Below, one piece after another: positions 51,621-59,953 of a stretch of DNA of 64,000 nt. The notes beneath the pieces were generated by a model. That model searched no databases, had not been told where the DNA came from, and saw nothing but the letters and a program-made list of their open reading frames with translations. The stretch is taken from the NCBI GenBank assembly GCA_934647195.1, contig CAKUFD010000003.1:62001-126000 (forward strand), written 5' to 3'. The stretch is from an uncultured Collinsella sp. Its GTDB lineage: Bacteria > Actinomycetota > Coriobacteriia > Coriobacteriales > Coriobacteriaceae. The first letter of the stretch is position 1. The number at the start of each line of letters is the position of its first letter. A program made the translations under genes and the position numbers.

Positions 51621-52604
51621 ATGAAATACGCACGCGATGCGAAGCCTTCGTTGCTCAACGAACAGACCGCCCAGGTGCTCTTCGAGACCCTGCCGTGGAT
51701 TAAGAACCTGACGGGAAAGGTGGTCGTCATCAAGTACGGTGGCGCGGCTATGGTCGATGCCAAGCTGCGCGAAGATGTGATGAGCGACATCGTCCTGCTT
51801 AAGATCATGGGCATGCAGCCGGTGATCGTCCACGGTGGCGGCAAAGCCATCAATGAGGCGTTTTCGCACTATGACCTGCCTGTCGAATTTAAGAACGGGC
51901 AGCGCGTGACAACGCCTGCTGCCATGGATATCGTGCGCGAGGTTCTGGGCGGCAAGGTTAACCAGGAGCTCGTGGCTGCACTCAACCAGCACGGCAACCT
52001 GGCTGTAGGCGTTTCGGGCAGCGATGCTGGCACGCTTATCGCCTCTACGCTCGATCCCGAGCTTCAGCGCGTGGGCAAGATCGAGAGCGTGAATGTCGAC
52101 TACATCGAGCGTCTTATCGACGGCGAGTACATTCCCGTTATCGCCACTATCGCCAAGGGCGAGGACGGCGGCTTCTACAACATCAATGCCGATATCGCTG
52201 CCGGTGCCATTGCGGGTGCCTTACGTGCGCACAAGGTGATTTTCCTTACCGATGTCGACGGCCTGTACGAAGATTTCTCGGACAAGGGCTCGCTCATCTC
52301 CAACCTCACCATGGAGGAGTGTCAGACCATGCTGGACCGCGGAGAGATTGATTCTGGCATGATCCCCAAGCTCAACGCCTGTATCGAGGCGGTCAAGGCT
52401 GGCGTGTTCCGCGCGCATATCATCAACGGCACCACGCCGCATTCGCTCCTGCTCGAGCTGCTTACCGACGCCGGTGTGGGCACCGTGCTCCATTCCAGCG
52501 AGACGGCGTATGAGTACGATACGCATCCGCATCCGCTTTCGACGTTCGCGGCGCGTCTGTTCGAGAATCTCGATGAGGTTTCCAAGTTGCAGGCCCTTTC
52601 GTAG
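51621..52604 (+). CDS. argB: Acetylglutamate kinase
   Basis: Phosphorylates N-acetylglutamate, 327 residues including an unusual ~35-residue C-terminal extension (HSSETAYEYDTHPHPLSTFAARLFENLDE) compared with typical ~300. VIKYGGAAM (about 36-44), PVIVHGGGKAIN (about 69-80) and GGFYNINADIAAGAIAGAL (about 182-200) are the amino-acid kinase motifs. The N-terminal helix and KYGGAAM form suggest the hexameric, arginine-inhibited type. ATG 51621 has AAGGATG upstream. Confidence 0.96.
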   Translation: MKYARDAKPSLLNEQTAQVLFETLPWIKNLTGKVVVIKYGGAAMVDAKLREDVMSDIVLLKIMGMQPVIVHGGGKAINEAFSHYDLPVEFKNGQRVTTPAAMDIVREVLGGKVNQELVAALNQHGNLAVGVSGSDAGTLIASTLDPELQRVGKIESVNVDYIERLIDGEYIPVIATIAKGEDGGFYNINADIAAGAIAGALRAHKVIFLTDVDGLYEDFSDKGSLISNLTMEECQTMLDRGEIDSGMIPKLNACIEAVKAGVFRAHIINGTTPHSLLLELLTDAGVGTVLHSSETAYEYDTHPHPLSTFAARLFENLDEVSKLQALS

Positions 52605-52667
52605 CATCTGCTTTGGCGGCGCTGCGTACTCTGTTGTAGACATTCTTTCCGACCGAAAGGCTAGACC

Positions 52668-53951
52668 ATGTCCCTTTCCGTACAAAAGGCTCTTGAATCC
52701 AACTACGTGATGCATACGTTCGGCCGTTCCGAGGTCGAGTTCACGGGCGGACACGGCATGACGCTCGTGGGCGACGATGGCCGCGAGTATCTCGACTTCC
52801 TGGCGGGCATCGGCGTATGCTGCCTGGGCCACGGCGCCCCTGCCATGGTTGATGCCGTGGACGCACAGGTACATGACCTCACCCACGTGTCCAATTACTT
52901 CTACATCGAGCATCGCGGACAGGTGGCGGCGCTGCTCTCCAAGCTCGCCAATGACGATCTTGCTGGTGCCGCCGCAATTGTCGAAGCCATCGATGCCAAG
53001 GACGACGAGGCCCTTCTGGCTGCCGCCGCACCCGCCGAGGGCGAACAGGTTTGGCAGGCGTTCTTCTCCAACTCGGGTGCCGAGGCTAACGAGGGCTCGA
53101 TGAAGCTTGCGCGCCTGTATGCCAAGCGCGTGGGCAATGGCGGCAACACGATTGTGGCGCTGCGCGGTGGCTTCCATGGCCGAACGCTCGAGACGATCGC
53201 CGCAACTATGCAGGATTGGCTGCAGGATAGCTTCAAGCCGTTGCCGGGCGGTTTTGTGGCTTGCGACCCCAACGATGTCGAGCAGCTCAAGGGCATTTTC
53301 GATACGTATGGATCCGAAATTTGTGCCGTGATGATCGAGCCGATTCAGGGCGAGTCTGGCGTGCATCCGCTTACGCAGGAGTTTGTCGAGGCCGCACGCG
53401 ACTTGGCCCATGCCCACGGTGGCCTGCTCATCGCCGACGAGGTTCAGACCGGTATCTTCCGCTCCGGTAAGCCGTTTGCCATGCAGACCTATGGCGTGGA
53501 GGCAGACATTATGAGCCTTGCCAAGGGCGTCGCCGGCGGTATGCCGATGGGTGCCGTGCTTGCTAAGCAGGAGGTCGCGAGCGCGTTCCGTCCGGGTGAC
53601 CATGGTTCGACCTTTGGTGGCAGCAACCTCGCGGTGGCTGCTTCGGCTTCCGTTTTGTCCGAGCTCGTCCGTGGTAACTATGCCGCCCATGCAGCCGAGG
53701 TTGGCGCATACTTTGCTGAGCAGCTGGCCCAGGTGCCCCACGTTACCGAGGTGCGCGGCTGTGGCCTGATGCTTGGTTGCGATTTGGATGACACCGTGGG
53801 TGACGCACACGATGTTGTTGCCGCAGCGCTGGCCGCCGGCTTTGTGATCAACGCGACCGGTGCGCACACTCTGCGCTTCTTGCCGCCGCTTGTCTGCGAA
53901 AAGGCCGATGTCGATGCGCTCATCGCTGCTTTGACGAAGATTATGGGGTAG
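52668..53951 (+). CDS. argD: Acetylornithine aminotransferase
   Basis: PLP-dependent class III aminotransferase, 427 residues. FFSNSGAEANEGSMKLAR (about 125-142), GGFHGRT, LLIADEVQTGIFRSG (about 255-269), and SLAKGVAGGMPMGA with the PLP lysine (about 284). The region around residues 85-115 has an insert (DDLAGAAAIVEAIDAKDDEALLAAAAPAEG) not usual in short ArgD forms. Last gene of argCJBD; a terminator follows. The remaining arginine genes (argF, argG, argH) are not in the window. Confidence 0.95.
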   Translation: MSLSVQKALESNYVMHTFGRSEVEFTGGHGMTLVGDDGREYLDFLAGIGVCCLGHGAPAMVDAVDAQVHDLTHVSNYFYIEHRGQVAALLSKLANDDLAGAAAIVEAIDAKDDEALLAAAAPAEGEQVWQAFFSNSGAEANEGSMKLARLYAKRVGNGGNTIVALRGGFHGRTLETIAATMQDWLQDSFKPLPGGFVACDPNDVEQLKGIFDTYGSEICAVMIEPIQGESGVHPLTQEFVEAARDLAHAHGGLLIADEVQTGIFRSGKPFAMQTYGVEADIMSLAKGVAGGMPMGAVLAKQEVASAFRPGDHGSTFGGSNLAVAASASVLSELVRGNYAAHAAEVGAYFAEQLAQVPHVTEVRGCGLMLGCDLDDTVGDAHDVVAAALAAGFVINATGAHTLRFLPPLVCEKADVDALIAALTKIMG

Positions 53952-53993
53952 GCGGCGGATTTTTCGCGCGTGCAAGCATGTCTTGTCCTGGGT

Positions 53994-54027
53994 GGGGTGG
54001 TTGCCTTTTACGGCCACCCCGCCTTTC
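53994..54027 (+). terminator. Terminator of argCJBD
   Basis: Stem GGGGTGG/CCACCCC, followed by GCCTTTCTTGTTT. Moderately strong, 43 nt after argD. Confidence 0.7.
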
Positions 54028-54119
54028 TTGTTTCAAGGCCCACGTATAATGCGACCGCCCTTGAGCTGCGTTCACCTTAAAACCCATGCGCAATGTGGCT
54101 GCTCTCGAGCTGTCTTTCC

Positions 54120-54187
54120 AAAACCATCGCACAAACGTTCACTTTTCCTTATTTTTCGGAAATAGTTGCCGTTTGTGCGATGGTTTT
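54120..54187. repeat. 68-nt palindromic repeat, copy 1
   Basis: Arms AAAACCATCGCACAAACG and their exact complement enclose a 32-base centre that has its own TTTTCC/GGAAA arms. Identical to 55365-55432 over all 68 bases. It lies downstream of both argD and the nuclease-like gene and could fold as a strong hairpin in either transcript. Confidence 0.9.
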
Positions 54188-54207
54188 ATAATCGAGGGCG
54201 CACCCAT

Positions 54208-55257
54208 CTACGATGCCGATGCTTCTGCGCGGGGATTATTCTGCGTCGAGGGTGCTCCTTCTGCGTTCGCGTCATCGTCTTCCGGTGTTTCCCATTTTCG
54301 GATTACGAACTTTCGCAGCTCGTTTTGTGCCTTTTGGAACTCAGCAGACGAGTTGATGCTGAGGCCGAGGGTTTGACATATGGCATTGAGAGAACGATTC
54401 AAGCTGAGCTGCGAGGAGAATTGCGCCGCTGTAATCGTTTGGGTTTGATAGCCCATTAGGCGCAAGACGCTCAAGCGCTCGGCATCGTGTGCTCGTCGAA
54501 GAAATTCATTGTGATACTGCCCGTCGTATTCGATAGCAAAACGCTGCGTTTGGGTCAAAATATCGATTTCAAAGTAACCATTCGCAGAGCATTTCTTGTG
54601 TTTGAGGGGAATATCAACGCGCTTGTTAAGGTCGAACGACTTGAAACCGAGGCCCCCGCGCGTTCGATCTTCCGCAAGCATCATCGCGAGTGCGGTTTCC
54701 ATGGGCGATCTTGAGTTGTTTTTCGCCATGCGTAGGACTCTGCGGGTTTGCTTTATTCCCTTCGTGCTCGGATGGCTTTTGGCGGCTTCGCGCAGGTGTT
54801 GGACGTTGTCTAATGAGACGAGCTTGGTGTAGCCAGATTGATTTTGCTGCGGGCCTAGGTAATTTCCGCAGAGCTCGTAGGCAAATTCAAGTTGTTCATA
54901 TTCATTCATCCATGAAGCGCTTTGGAGGAAGCATAAAGAAGGGTGGACAACTAGGAGTCCGGGTGCGATGGAGACGAGCTCGTTTGCCGGGATGATTGCG
55001 CCGTAGGAATGGGGGCGGAAAGCGGACGAGCGGGTTCGCTCGGATGGAAAAGAGATGAGGATGTCGAGCTTATCGAGCTGATTATCGTTAACTCCGCACA
55101 TAGTGAGCGTTTGCCGAATGGATTTTGCGAAAGACATGGGTGTTCTTCGCGCGGGAGCGAGCGCGGGGAGATCTCGATCCTCGCCTAGAGCATTCGGGCC
55201 GGAGACCTGGTAATACAGCCATGCCGTCTTATGTGAAAGGACGATAGGTGCATCCAT
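54208..55257 (-). CDS. DUF559-like PD-(D/E)XK nuclease-domain protein
   Basis: 349 residues. The N-terminal ~170 residues are unassigned (MDAPIVLSHKTAWLYYQV, reminiscent of AbiEi-like proteins in Actinobacteria). The C-terminal part has a Vsr/DUF559-type nuclease core: Glu187 (SPMETALAMML), Asp232 (GYFEIDIL) and Glu243-x-Asp245 (RFAIEYDGQYH), with a final helix-strand unit (LMGYQTQTI). ATG 55257 has AGGAGG upstream. Its base composition looks more AT-rich than its neighbours. It stands alone between two identical 68-nt palindromes, a layout like a mobile or phase-variable cassette. No methylase or partner toxin is adjacent. A defence or housekeeping role is unproven. Confidence 0.75.
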   Translation of the reverse strand: MDAPIVLSHKTAWLYYQVSGPNALGEDRDLPALAPARRTPMSFAKSIRQTLTMCGVNDNQLDKLDILISFPSERTRSSAFRPHSYGAIIPANELVSIAPGLLVVHPSLCFLQSASWMNEYEQLEFAYELCGNYLGPQQNQSGYTKLVSLDNVQHLREAAKSHPSTKGIKQTRRVLRMAKNNSRSPMETALAMMLAEDRTRGGLGFKSFDLNKRVDIPLKHKKCSANGYFEIDILTQTQRFAIEYDGQYHNEFLRRAHDAERLSVLRLMGYQTQTITAAQFSSQLSLNRSLNAICQTLGLSINSSAEFQKAQNELRKFVIRKWETPEDDDANAEGAPSTQNNPRAEASAS

Positions 55258-55364
55258 GGGGCCTCCTGTAGTTTTACTGCAATTATCTCTTATTTGGTGG
55301 CACAAATGGTGCGCGGAGCGCCCGTGGAATGCTACTGACTGGCTTGCTGGGTGTTCGGTAATTC

Positions 55365-55432
55365 AAAACCATCGCACAAACGTTCACTTTTCCTTATTTT
55401 TCGGAAATAGTTGCCGTTTGTGCGATGGTTTT
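55365..55432. repeat. 68-nt palindromic repeat, copy 2
   Basis: Identical to copy 1 at 54120-54187. It lies about 110 bases upstream of the nuclease-like gene start and just before the GC-rich element next to tRNA-Val. Not at the end of any transcription unit except possibly on the tRNA side, so it is unlikely to be only a terminator. Confidence 0.9.
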
Positions 55433-55476
55433 GAACAGGGGAGGGACTTGGGCTTTATGTGGAGGGGACGAGGATG

Positions 55477-55588
55477 GCGTGCGGCTGCGCCGCCCGCGCC
55501 CCGCTGCGGCGCGTCCCGCGCCTTGCGCGCTGCGCCGGAAAACGCCTGCGCGTTTTCCCGGCTCCGCGCCCTCCCGGGTTCGAATCCC
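55477..55588 (+). repeat. GC-rich structured element, copy B, ending in a T-arm-like sequence
   Basis: About 112 bases, close to 90% identical by eye to 20072-20181. Same three hairpins (GCGGC/GCCGC, GGCGCG/CGCGCC, GGAAAACGC/GCGTTTTCC) and the same terminal GGGTTCGAATCCC. It lies beyond the terminator of tRNA-Val, mirroring copy A and tRNA-Glu. Confidence 0.7.
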
Positions 55589-55606
55589 CAGCACCCGGCA
55601 CAGATG

Positions 55607-55633
55607 AAAAACGGCCCCGTTGCCGGAGCCGTC
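55607..55633 (-). terminator. Terminator of tRNA-Val
   Basis: Minus-strand stem GACGGCTCC/GGGGCCGT followed by TTTTTC, about 11 nt after the tRNA 3' end. Confidence 0.75.
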
Positions 55634-55643
55634 TCAAATTCAA

Positions 55644-55719
55644 TGGTGGGCGATGAGGGATTCGAACCCCCAGCCTTGTGCGTGTAAAGCACCTGCGCTA
55701 ACCGTTGCGCCAATCGCCC
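55644..55719 (-). tRNA. tRNA-Val (anticodon UAC)
   Basis: Minus-strand cloverleaf: acceptor GGGCGAT/ATCGCCC, anticodon loop TTTACAC between GTGC/GCAC (anticodon TAC), T-arm GGGGGTTCGAATCCCTC and encoded CCA. Followed by a terminator. Confidence 0.94.
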
Positions 55720-55801
55720 GTGGGAACACAGTATATCGAAACCTTTGGCTAGAAGCTACAATGGGATTCGTTTTTTATTCGACCAGCAAAAAGGAGCACC
55801 A

Positions 55802-56707
55802 ATGACCTCCTCTGTGTTGCCCGTCGTACCCGAGGGCGAGCTCAAGGAGCGCCTGGCGGGCGTTCGCTATGTTTTCACCGATCTTGACGGCACCATGCTC
55901 GCACCCGGTTCGCGCGTGCTGGCAGACGCTGCGGGAAACCCCAGCGTCGCCTGCGTACAGGCGCTTCTCGATCTGCGTGCCGCCGGCGTCGAGGTGATTC
56001 CCTGCTCCGGCCGCAACCGCTCCATGCTGCACGAGGATGCGCGCATCCTGGGCTTCAACGCTTATATTGGCGAGATGGGCGGCCTGCTCATGCTCGACCA
56101 CGGCAAGGACGACTGGTGCTATTTCACCGCAGATATGGAGTACGACCCCTCGTGCGGCCTCACTCCCCATCAGGTGATCGAGCGTGCGGGTGTATGCGAC
56201 AAGCTCGTCAACTCCTGGCCGCATCTGCTCGAGTACCACAACGATATGCAGCAGGGCTACAAATACCGCGAGGTCACCGTTGCCATGCGCGGCGAGATTC
56301 CCGACGAGGAGGCGCGTGCCATGCTCGATGCCTCGGGCGTCAACCTCGATTGGGGCGATAACGGTTTTCTCAACCACATCTCCAAGCCTACGACGCTCGA
56401 GCTCCCCGAGGGCGTGCCCGGACGTGCCTTTAACGTGAGCCCCCGTGGCCTTAACAAGGGCCGTGCCGTCGCCAAATTCTGCGAGCTGCGCGGCATCGAT
56501 CCCGCACAGGCGCTGGCAATTGGCGACGCGTCCTCCGATTTCTTGATGGCGGATTCGGTGGGGACCTTCGTTTTGGTGGAGAATGGACTGGCGAACCCCG
56601 GTGCCGACGAGTTCTTGGCTACGCACGACAATGCGTTTGTGAGCCAGGGCTGCATCGTCGACGGCTGGGTCATGACCATGAAATGCCTGCTGGCAGCCAA
56701 GGAATAG
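55802..56707 (+). CDS. HAD-superfamily (Cof-type) phosphatase
   Basis: 301 residues. The nucleophile motif is YVFTDLDGTML (Asp27 and Asp29), motif II is VIPCSGRNRSML (about 62), and the GLNKGRAVAKFC and LAIGDASSDFLM segments (about 218 and 240) complete the HAD-IIB core. The family dephosphorylates sugar phosphates or cofactors; substrate unknown. ATG 55802 has AAGGAG upstream; the longer frame was rejected. It heads the run HAD-murI-rph-rdgB-dtd. Confidence 0.88.
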   Translation: MTSSVLPVVPEGELKERLAGVRYVFTDLDGTMLAPGSRVLADAAGNPSVACVQALLDLRAAGVEVIPCSGRNRSMLHEDARILGFNAYIGEMGGLLMLDHGKDDWCYFTADMEYDPSCGLTPHQVIERAGVCDKLVNSWPHLLEYHNDMQQGYKYREVTVAMRGEIPDEEARAMLDASGVNLDWGDNGFLNHISKPTTLELPEGVPGRAFNVSPRGLNKGRAVAKFCELRGIDPAQALAIGDASSDFLMADSVGTFVLVENGLANPGADEFLATHDNAFVSQGCIVDGWVMTMKCLLAAKE

Positions 56708-56716
56708 GATTTGATG

Positions 56717-57586
56717 ATGGCGCAGAAAAACACCTGCCCTATCGGTGTGTTCGACTCGGGCCTCGGCGGCTTGACCGTGGCTCGCTCCATTGCCACCGCT
56801 CTGCCTCACGAGTCGGTGTACTACTTTGGCGACACCAAGCGATGCCCCTATGGCACGCGTGGCGAAAACGAGGTCCGCTCCTTTGCTCTCCAAGCGGGAC
56901 GCTGGCTCTCGCGTCATGACGTCAAGATCATCGTCATCGCCTGCAACACGGCAACGGCGGCCGCGCTGCGCTTGTGCCAGCAGACGCTCGATGTCCCTGT
57001 GATTGGCGTGATCGTGCCCGGCGCACGCGCTGCCATCAACAGCACGCGCACGCGCGAGGTGGGCGTGCTCGCCACGAACCTCACTACACGCTCCGGTGCG
57101 TACACCCGCGCTATCCAAGACTTGGACGCGGGCGTGGACGTGTACGGCTGCCCCGCTTCGAGTTTTGTGGAGATCGTCGAGCGCGAGCTCGCGACCGGTG
57201 CCCACCTGCAGGAGCGTTGGCTTGAGGACGAGGATATCTTCGACACGCCCGAGGTGCGTGCCACGGTGCGCCAGGTGGTCTCGCCCCTCAAGGGCCACAA
57301 TATCGATACAGTCGTTTTGGGCTGCACGCACTTCCCGCTGCTCGTTGGTCCCATTCGCCATGAGCTGGGGCCAAACATCCGCGTTGTCTCGTCTGCCGAG
57401 GAAACCACGCGCGAGCTTGTGGACATCCTGCAGCGTCGTGAGCAGCTGGCGCCAGACGACGCCCTGCCCCAGCACCGTTTTGCCACAACATCCGATAACC
57501 TGGCGGAGTTTGCCGCCGCGGGCAGCTTTATCTTCGGCCAGCCGCTCAAGAGCATCGAACACGTATCGCTCGACGAGCTTGCCTAG
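56717..57586 (+). CDS. murI: Glutamate racemase
   Basis: Makes D-glutamate for peptidoglycan, 289 residues. GVFDSGLGGLTVARSI (9-24), catalytic cysteines in VIACNTATAAALR (about 75) and VLGCTHFPLL (about 205), and YFGDTKRCPYG. The Asp-Ser and Cys pairs of the family are intact. Two ATGs three bases apart and a TTG precede; 56717 best fits the AGGA spacing. It follows the HAD gene by nine bases. Confidence 0.95.
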   Translation: MAQKNTCPIGVFDSGLGGLTVARSIATALPHESVYYFGDTKRCPYGTRGENEVRSFALQAGRWLSRHDVKIIVIACNTATAAALRLCQQTLDVPVIGVIVPGARAAINSTRTREVGVLATNLTTRSGAYTRAIQDLDAGVDVYGCPASSFVEIVERELATGAHLQERWLEDEDIFDTPEVRATVRQVVSPLKGHNIDTVVLGCTHFPLLVGPIRHELGPNIRVVSSAEETTRELVDILQRREQLAPDDALPQHRFATTSDNLAEFAAAGSFIFGQPLKSIEHVSLDELA

Positions 57587-57617
57587 GGCCGTGCCGCGCA
57601 AATAGAGAGGAATACCA

Positions 57618-58358
57618 ATGGAACTGAACGAGATTCGCCGCTCCGGCGGCCGTGCCGCTAACCAGATGCGCCCCGTGACGCTCAAGCGCGAGGTCATGAA
57701 GAATGCTCTGGGCTCTTGCCTGGTTGAGTTTGGCGACACGCGTGTGCTGTGTGCCGCTACGATCGAGGACGGCCTGCCGCCTTGGCGCCGCGCCTCCAAG
57801 TTGGGCTGGGTCACGGCCGAATACGCCATGCTTCCCGCCGCCACCTCTAAGCGCACCAAGCGCGAGACGAACACGCGCAAGGGTCGTAGCATGGAGATTG
57901 AGCGTCTGATCGGCCGCAGCCTGCGCACCGTTTGCAACATGCGTGCCCTGGGCGAGTACACCGTCACCATCGACTGCGATGTTTTGCAGGCAGACGGCGG
58001 CACGCGTACGGCAAGCGTGACCGGTGCGTGGGTGGCACTCCACGATGCCCTTATGGTCTGGGTCGAGGCGGGCAAGATTCCGCGCCTGCCCCTGACGGGC
58101 CAGGTGGCTGCCGTGTCCATGGGCGTTGTCGACGGCAACGAGCTGTTGGACCTCGATTATGCCGAGGACAGCCACGCCGAGATCGATATGAACCTCGTTG
58201 CCACCGATACTGGCGAGATCGTCGAGATCCAAGGCACGGGCGAGCAGACGCCGTTTGACCGCAAGCGCCTGAACAATTTGCTTGACCTGGGCGACCTGGG
58301 CATCAAGCAGCTGATTGACCTTCAAAACGAGGTCACGGCGTTTCGCGACGACGACTAG
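57618..58358 (+). CDS. rph: Ribonuclease PH
   Basis: Phosphorolytic 3'-5' exoribonuclease for tRNA 3' trimming, 246 residues. NEIRRSGGRAANQMRPV at the N-terminus, GRSMEIERLIGRSLR (about 95), TIDCDVLQADGGTRTASVTGAWVAL (about 118-142) and the C-terminal NLVATDTGEIVEIQGTGE are diagnostic. rdgB follows at 45 bases, a common pairing. Confidence 0.96.
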   Translation: MELNEIRRSGGRAANQMRPVTLKREVMKNALGSCLVEFGDTRVLCAATIEDGLPPWRRASKLGWVTAEYAMLPAATSKRTKRETNTRKGRSMEIERLIGRSLRTVCNMRALGEYTVTIDCDVLQADGGTRTASVTGAWVALHDALMVWVEAGKIPRLPLTGQVAAVSMGVVDGNELLDLDYAEDSHAEIDMNLVATDTGEIVEIQGTGEQTPFDRKRLNNLLDLGDLGIKQLIDLQNEVTAFRDDD

Positions 58359-58403
58359 CCTCTCGCGTGCATCTATCCGCTAAACGTTAAGGAGCAGGCG
58401 ACC

Positions 58404-59048
58404 ATGGCCCTGAATAGCATCGATATCGAAACCCTCGATCCCGCTCGCACCATCGTGGTGGCTACGGGTAACGCTCATAAGCTCGTAGAGATCGAGGACA
58501 TCCTTTCGCGCGTGCTGCCCGACGTGACCTTTGTTGCGCTGGGCCAGCTGGGCGATTTCGAGGATCCAGAGGAGACGGGCACCACTTTCTTGGAGAATGC
58601 CCTTATCAAGGCCGAGGCAGCTGTGGAGCAGACGGGCATGTCTGCCATTGCGGACGATTCTGGCCTTGTGGTCGATGCCCTCGATGGCGAGCCCGGCGTG
58701 TACTCGGCACGCTATGCAGGCGTTCACGGCGATGACGCTGCGAACAATGCAAAGCTGCTTGAAAACCTGGCCGAGGTGCCCGAAGCCGAGCGCACCGCTC
58801 GTTTTATGAGCGTCGTGGCGCTTGTTGACGCTTCGGGCATGGTGCTTACCGGCACAGGCGCTTGTGAGGGCACGATTGGTTTCGAGGGTCGCGGTGAGAA
58901 CGGCTTTGGTTACGACCCGCTGTTCCTGCCTGCCGATACGCCGGGCAAGACCATGGCGGAGCTTACTCCGGCGGAGAAAAACGCCATCAGCCATCGCTTT
59001 CACGCGCTGCAGGACCTGTCCTCCCAGATTGCGGGAGACGAGGCATGA
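58404..59048 (+). CDS. rdgB: XTP/dITP diphosphatase (RdgB/HAM1)
   Basis: Removes non-canonical purine nucleotides from the pool, 214 residues. [18 protein letters not shown] (about 13-30), [43 protein letters not shown] (about 70-112), and the [17 protein letters not shown] motif (about 158) are the HAM1 signatures. Its stop overlaps the dtd start by four bases (ATGA). Confidence 0.95.
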   Translation: MALNSIDIETLDPARTIVVATGNAHKLVEIEDILSRVLPDVTFVALGQLGDFEDPEETGTTFLENALIKAEAAVEQTGMSAIADDSGLVVDALDGEPGVYSARYAGVHGDDAANNAKLLENLAEVPEAERTARFMSVVALVDASGMVLTGTGACEGTIGFEGRGENGFGYDPLFLPADTPGKTMAELTPAEKNAISHRFHALQDLSSQIAGDEA

Positions 59049-59491
59049 GGGCCGTCGTCCAGCGCGTGATGAGCGCGTCGGTTGTCGTCGAAGAAAAGAC
59101 CATCGGTAACATCGGCCAGGGCTACCTCATCTTGTTGGGCGTGGGCGAGGGCGATACACGCGAGATGGCGCAAAAGCTCTGGGCCAAGATTCGCGACCTG
59201 CGCATCATGCCCGACGATGCGGGAAAGACCAACCGCTCGCTCGCAGACGTCTCGGGCGAGGTGCTCGTGGTGTCGCAGTTTACGCTGTATGCCGATTGCC
59301 GCCATGGGCGCAGGCCCTCGTTTACCGCAGCAGGTGCTCCTGGCTTGGCAAACGAGCTCTACGAGTATTTTTGCGAGCTGGTTCGCGCGGATATAGGCGA
59401 TGTCCAGACCGGCAGCTTTGGCGCCGACATGAGCGTTTCGCTCGTAAACGACGGCCCCTTCACCATCGTGCTCGATACCGACGAGCTGTAG
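59045..59491 (+). CDS. dtd: D-aminoacyl-tRNA deacylase
   Basis: Hydrolyses D-amino acids from mischarged tRNAs, 148 residues, standard length. [21 protein letters not shown] start, the catalytic SQFTLYAD motif (about 78) and the cross-subunit [12 protein letters not shown]-terminus (GxPxx loop region in full). Overlaps rdgB by four bases, so translationally coupled. Confidence 0.95.
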   Translation: MRAVVQRVMSASVVVEEKTIGNIGQGYLILLGVGEGDTREMAQKLWAKIRDLRIMPDDAGKTNRSLADVSGEVLVVSQFTLYADCRHGRRPSFTAAGAPGLANELYEYFCELVRADIGDVQTGSFGADMSVSLVNDGPFTIVLDTDEL

Positions 59492-59654
59492 GGGAGTGCG
59501 GATACCCGAGGGGTGCTGCCATGCGTTTGGCAGTACCTCTCTTCGCAGCATCTCCATAAGATGTGCAATCTCCATCTGAGCCTGCTACAATTTATACGTT
59601 TGTAGATATATTGGGGCAAGTCTGCCGCATGCGCGCTTGCCTTCAGGAGGCCTA

Positions 59655-59951
59655 ATGGAAGAGCTGGAAGTCAATCACGTCGACGATATCCACGAGAAGC
59701 TGACGAGCATGATCGGCCAGCGCGTCAAGGTGCGCGCCAACATGGGCCGCACGCGCGTTGTCGAGCGCATGGGTACCATCAAGACGGTTCACCCCGCCGT
59801 GTTCATCGTGGAGGTCGACGAGCGCCGCGGTCGCAAGTCGCGTCAGTCGTATCAGTATGTTGACGTGCTTACCGGCACGGTCGAGCTGTTTGATCCCGAG
59901 TCGGGCGAGCACCTGTTCACCCCGCTGGGCAATCAGCTCGAGGAGCACTAA
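59655..59951 (+). CDS. veg: Veg-family protein
   Basis: 98 residues with the Veg fold (SH3-like): VDDIHEKLTSMIGQRVKVRANMGRTRVVERMGTIKTVHPAVFIVEV. In Bacillus subtilis Veg affects biofilm formation. It sits directly before ispE, the arrangement seen in many Gram-positive bacteria. ATG 59655 is seven bases after CAGGAGG. Confidence 0.9.
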   Translation: MEELEVNHVDDIHEKLTSMIGQRVKVRANMGRTRVVERMGTIKTVHPAVFIVEVDERRGRKSRQSYQYVDVLTGTVELFDPESGEHLFTPLGNQLEEH

Positions 59952-59953
59952 TC

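Noticed and set aside
49197..51992. Minus-strand frame of 931 codons over argC-argJ-argB
   Set aside because: Spans three real genes on the other strand with no family motif and no start signal.
55775..58138. Minus-strand frame of 787 codons over the HAD, murI and rph genes
   Set aside because: Antisense shadow of conserved genes.
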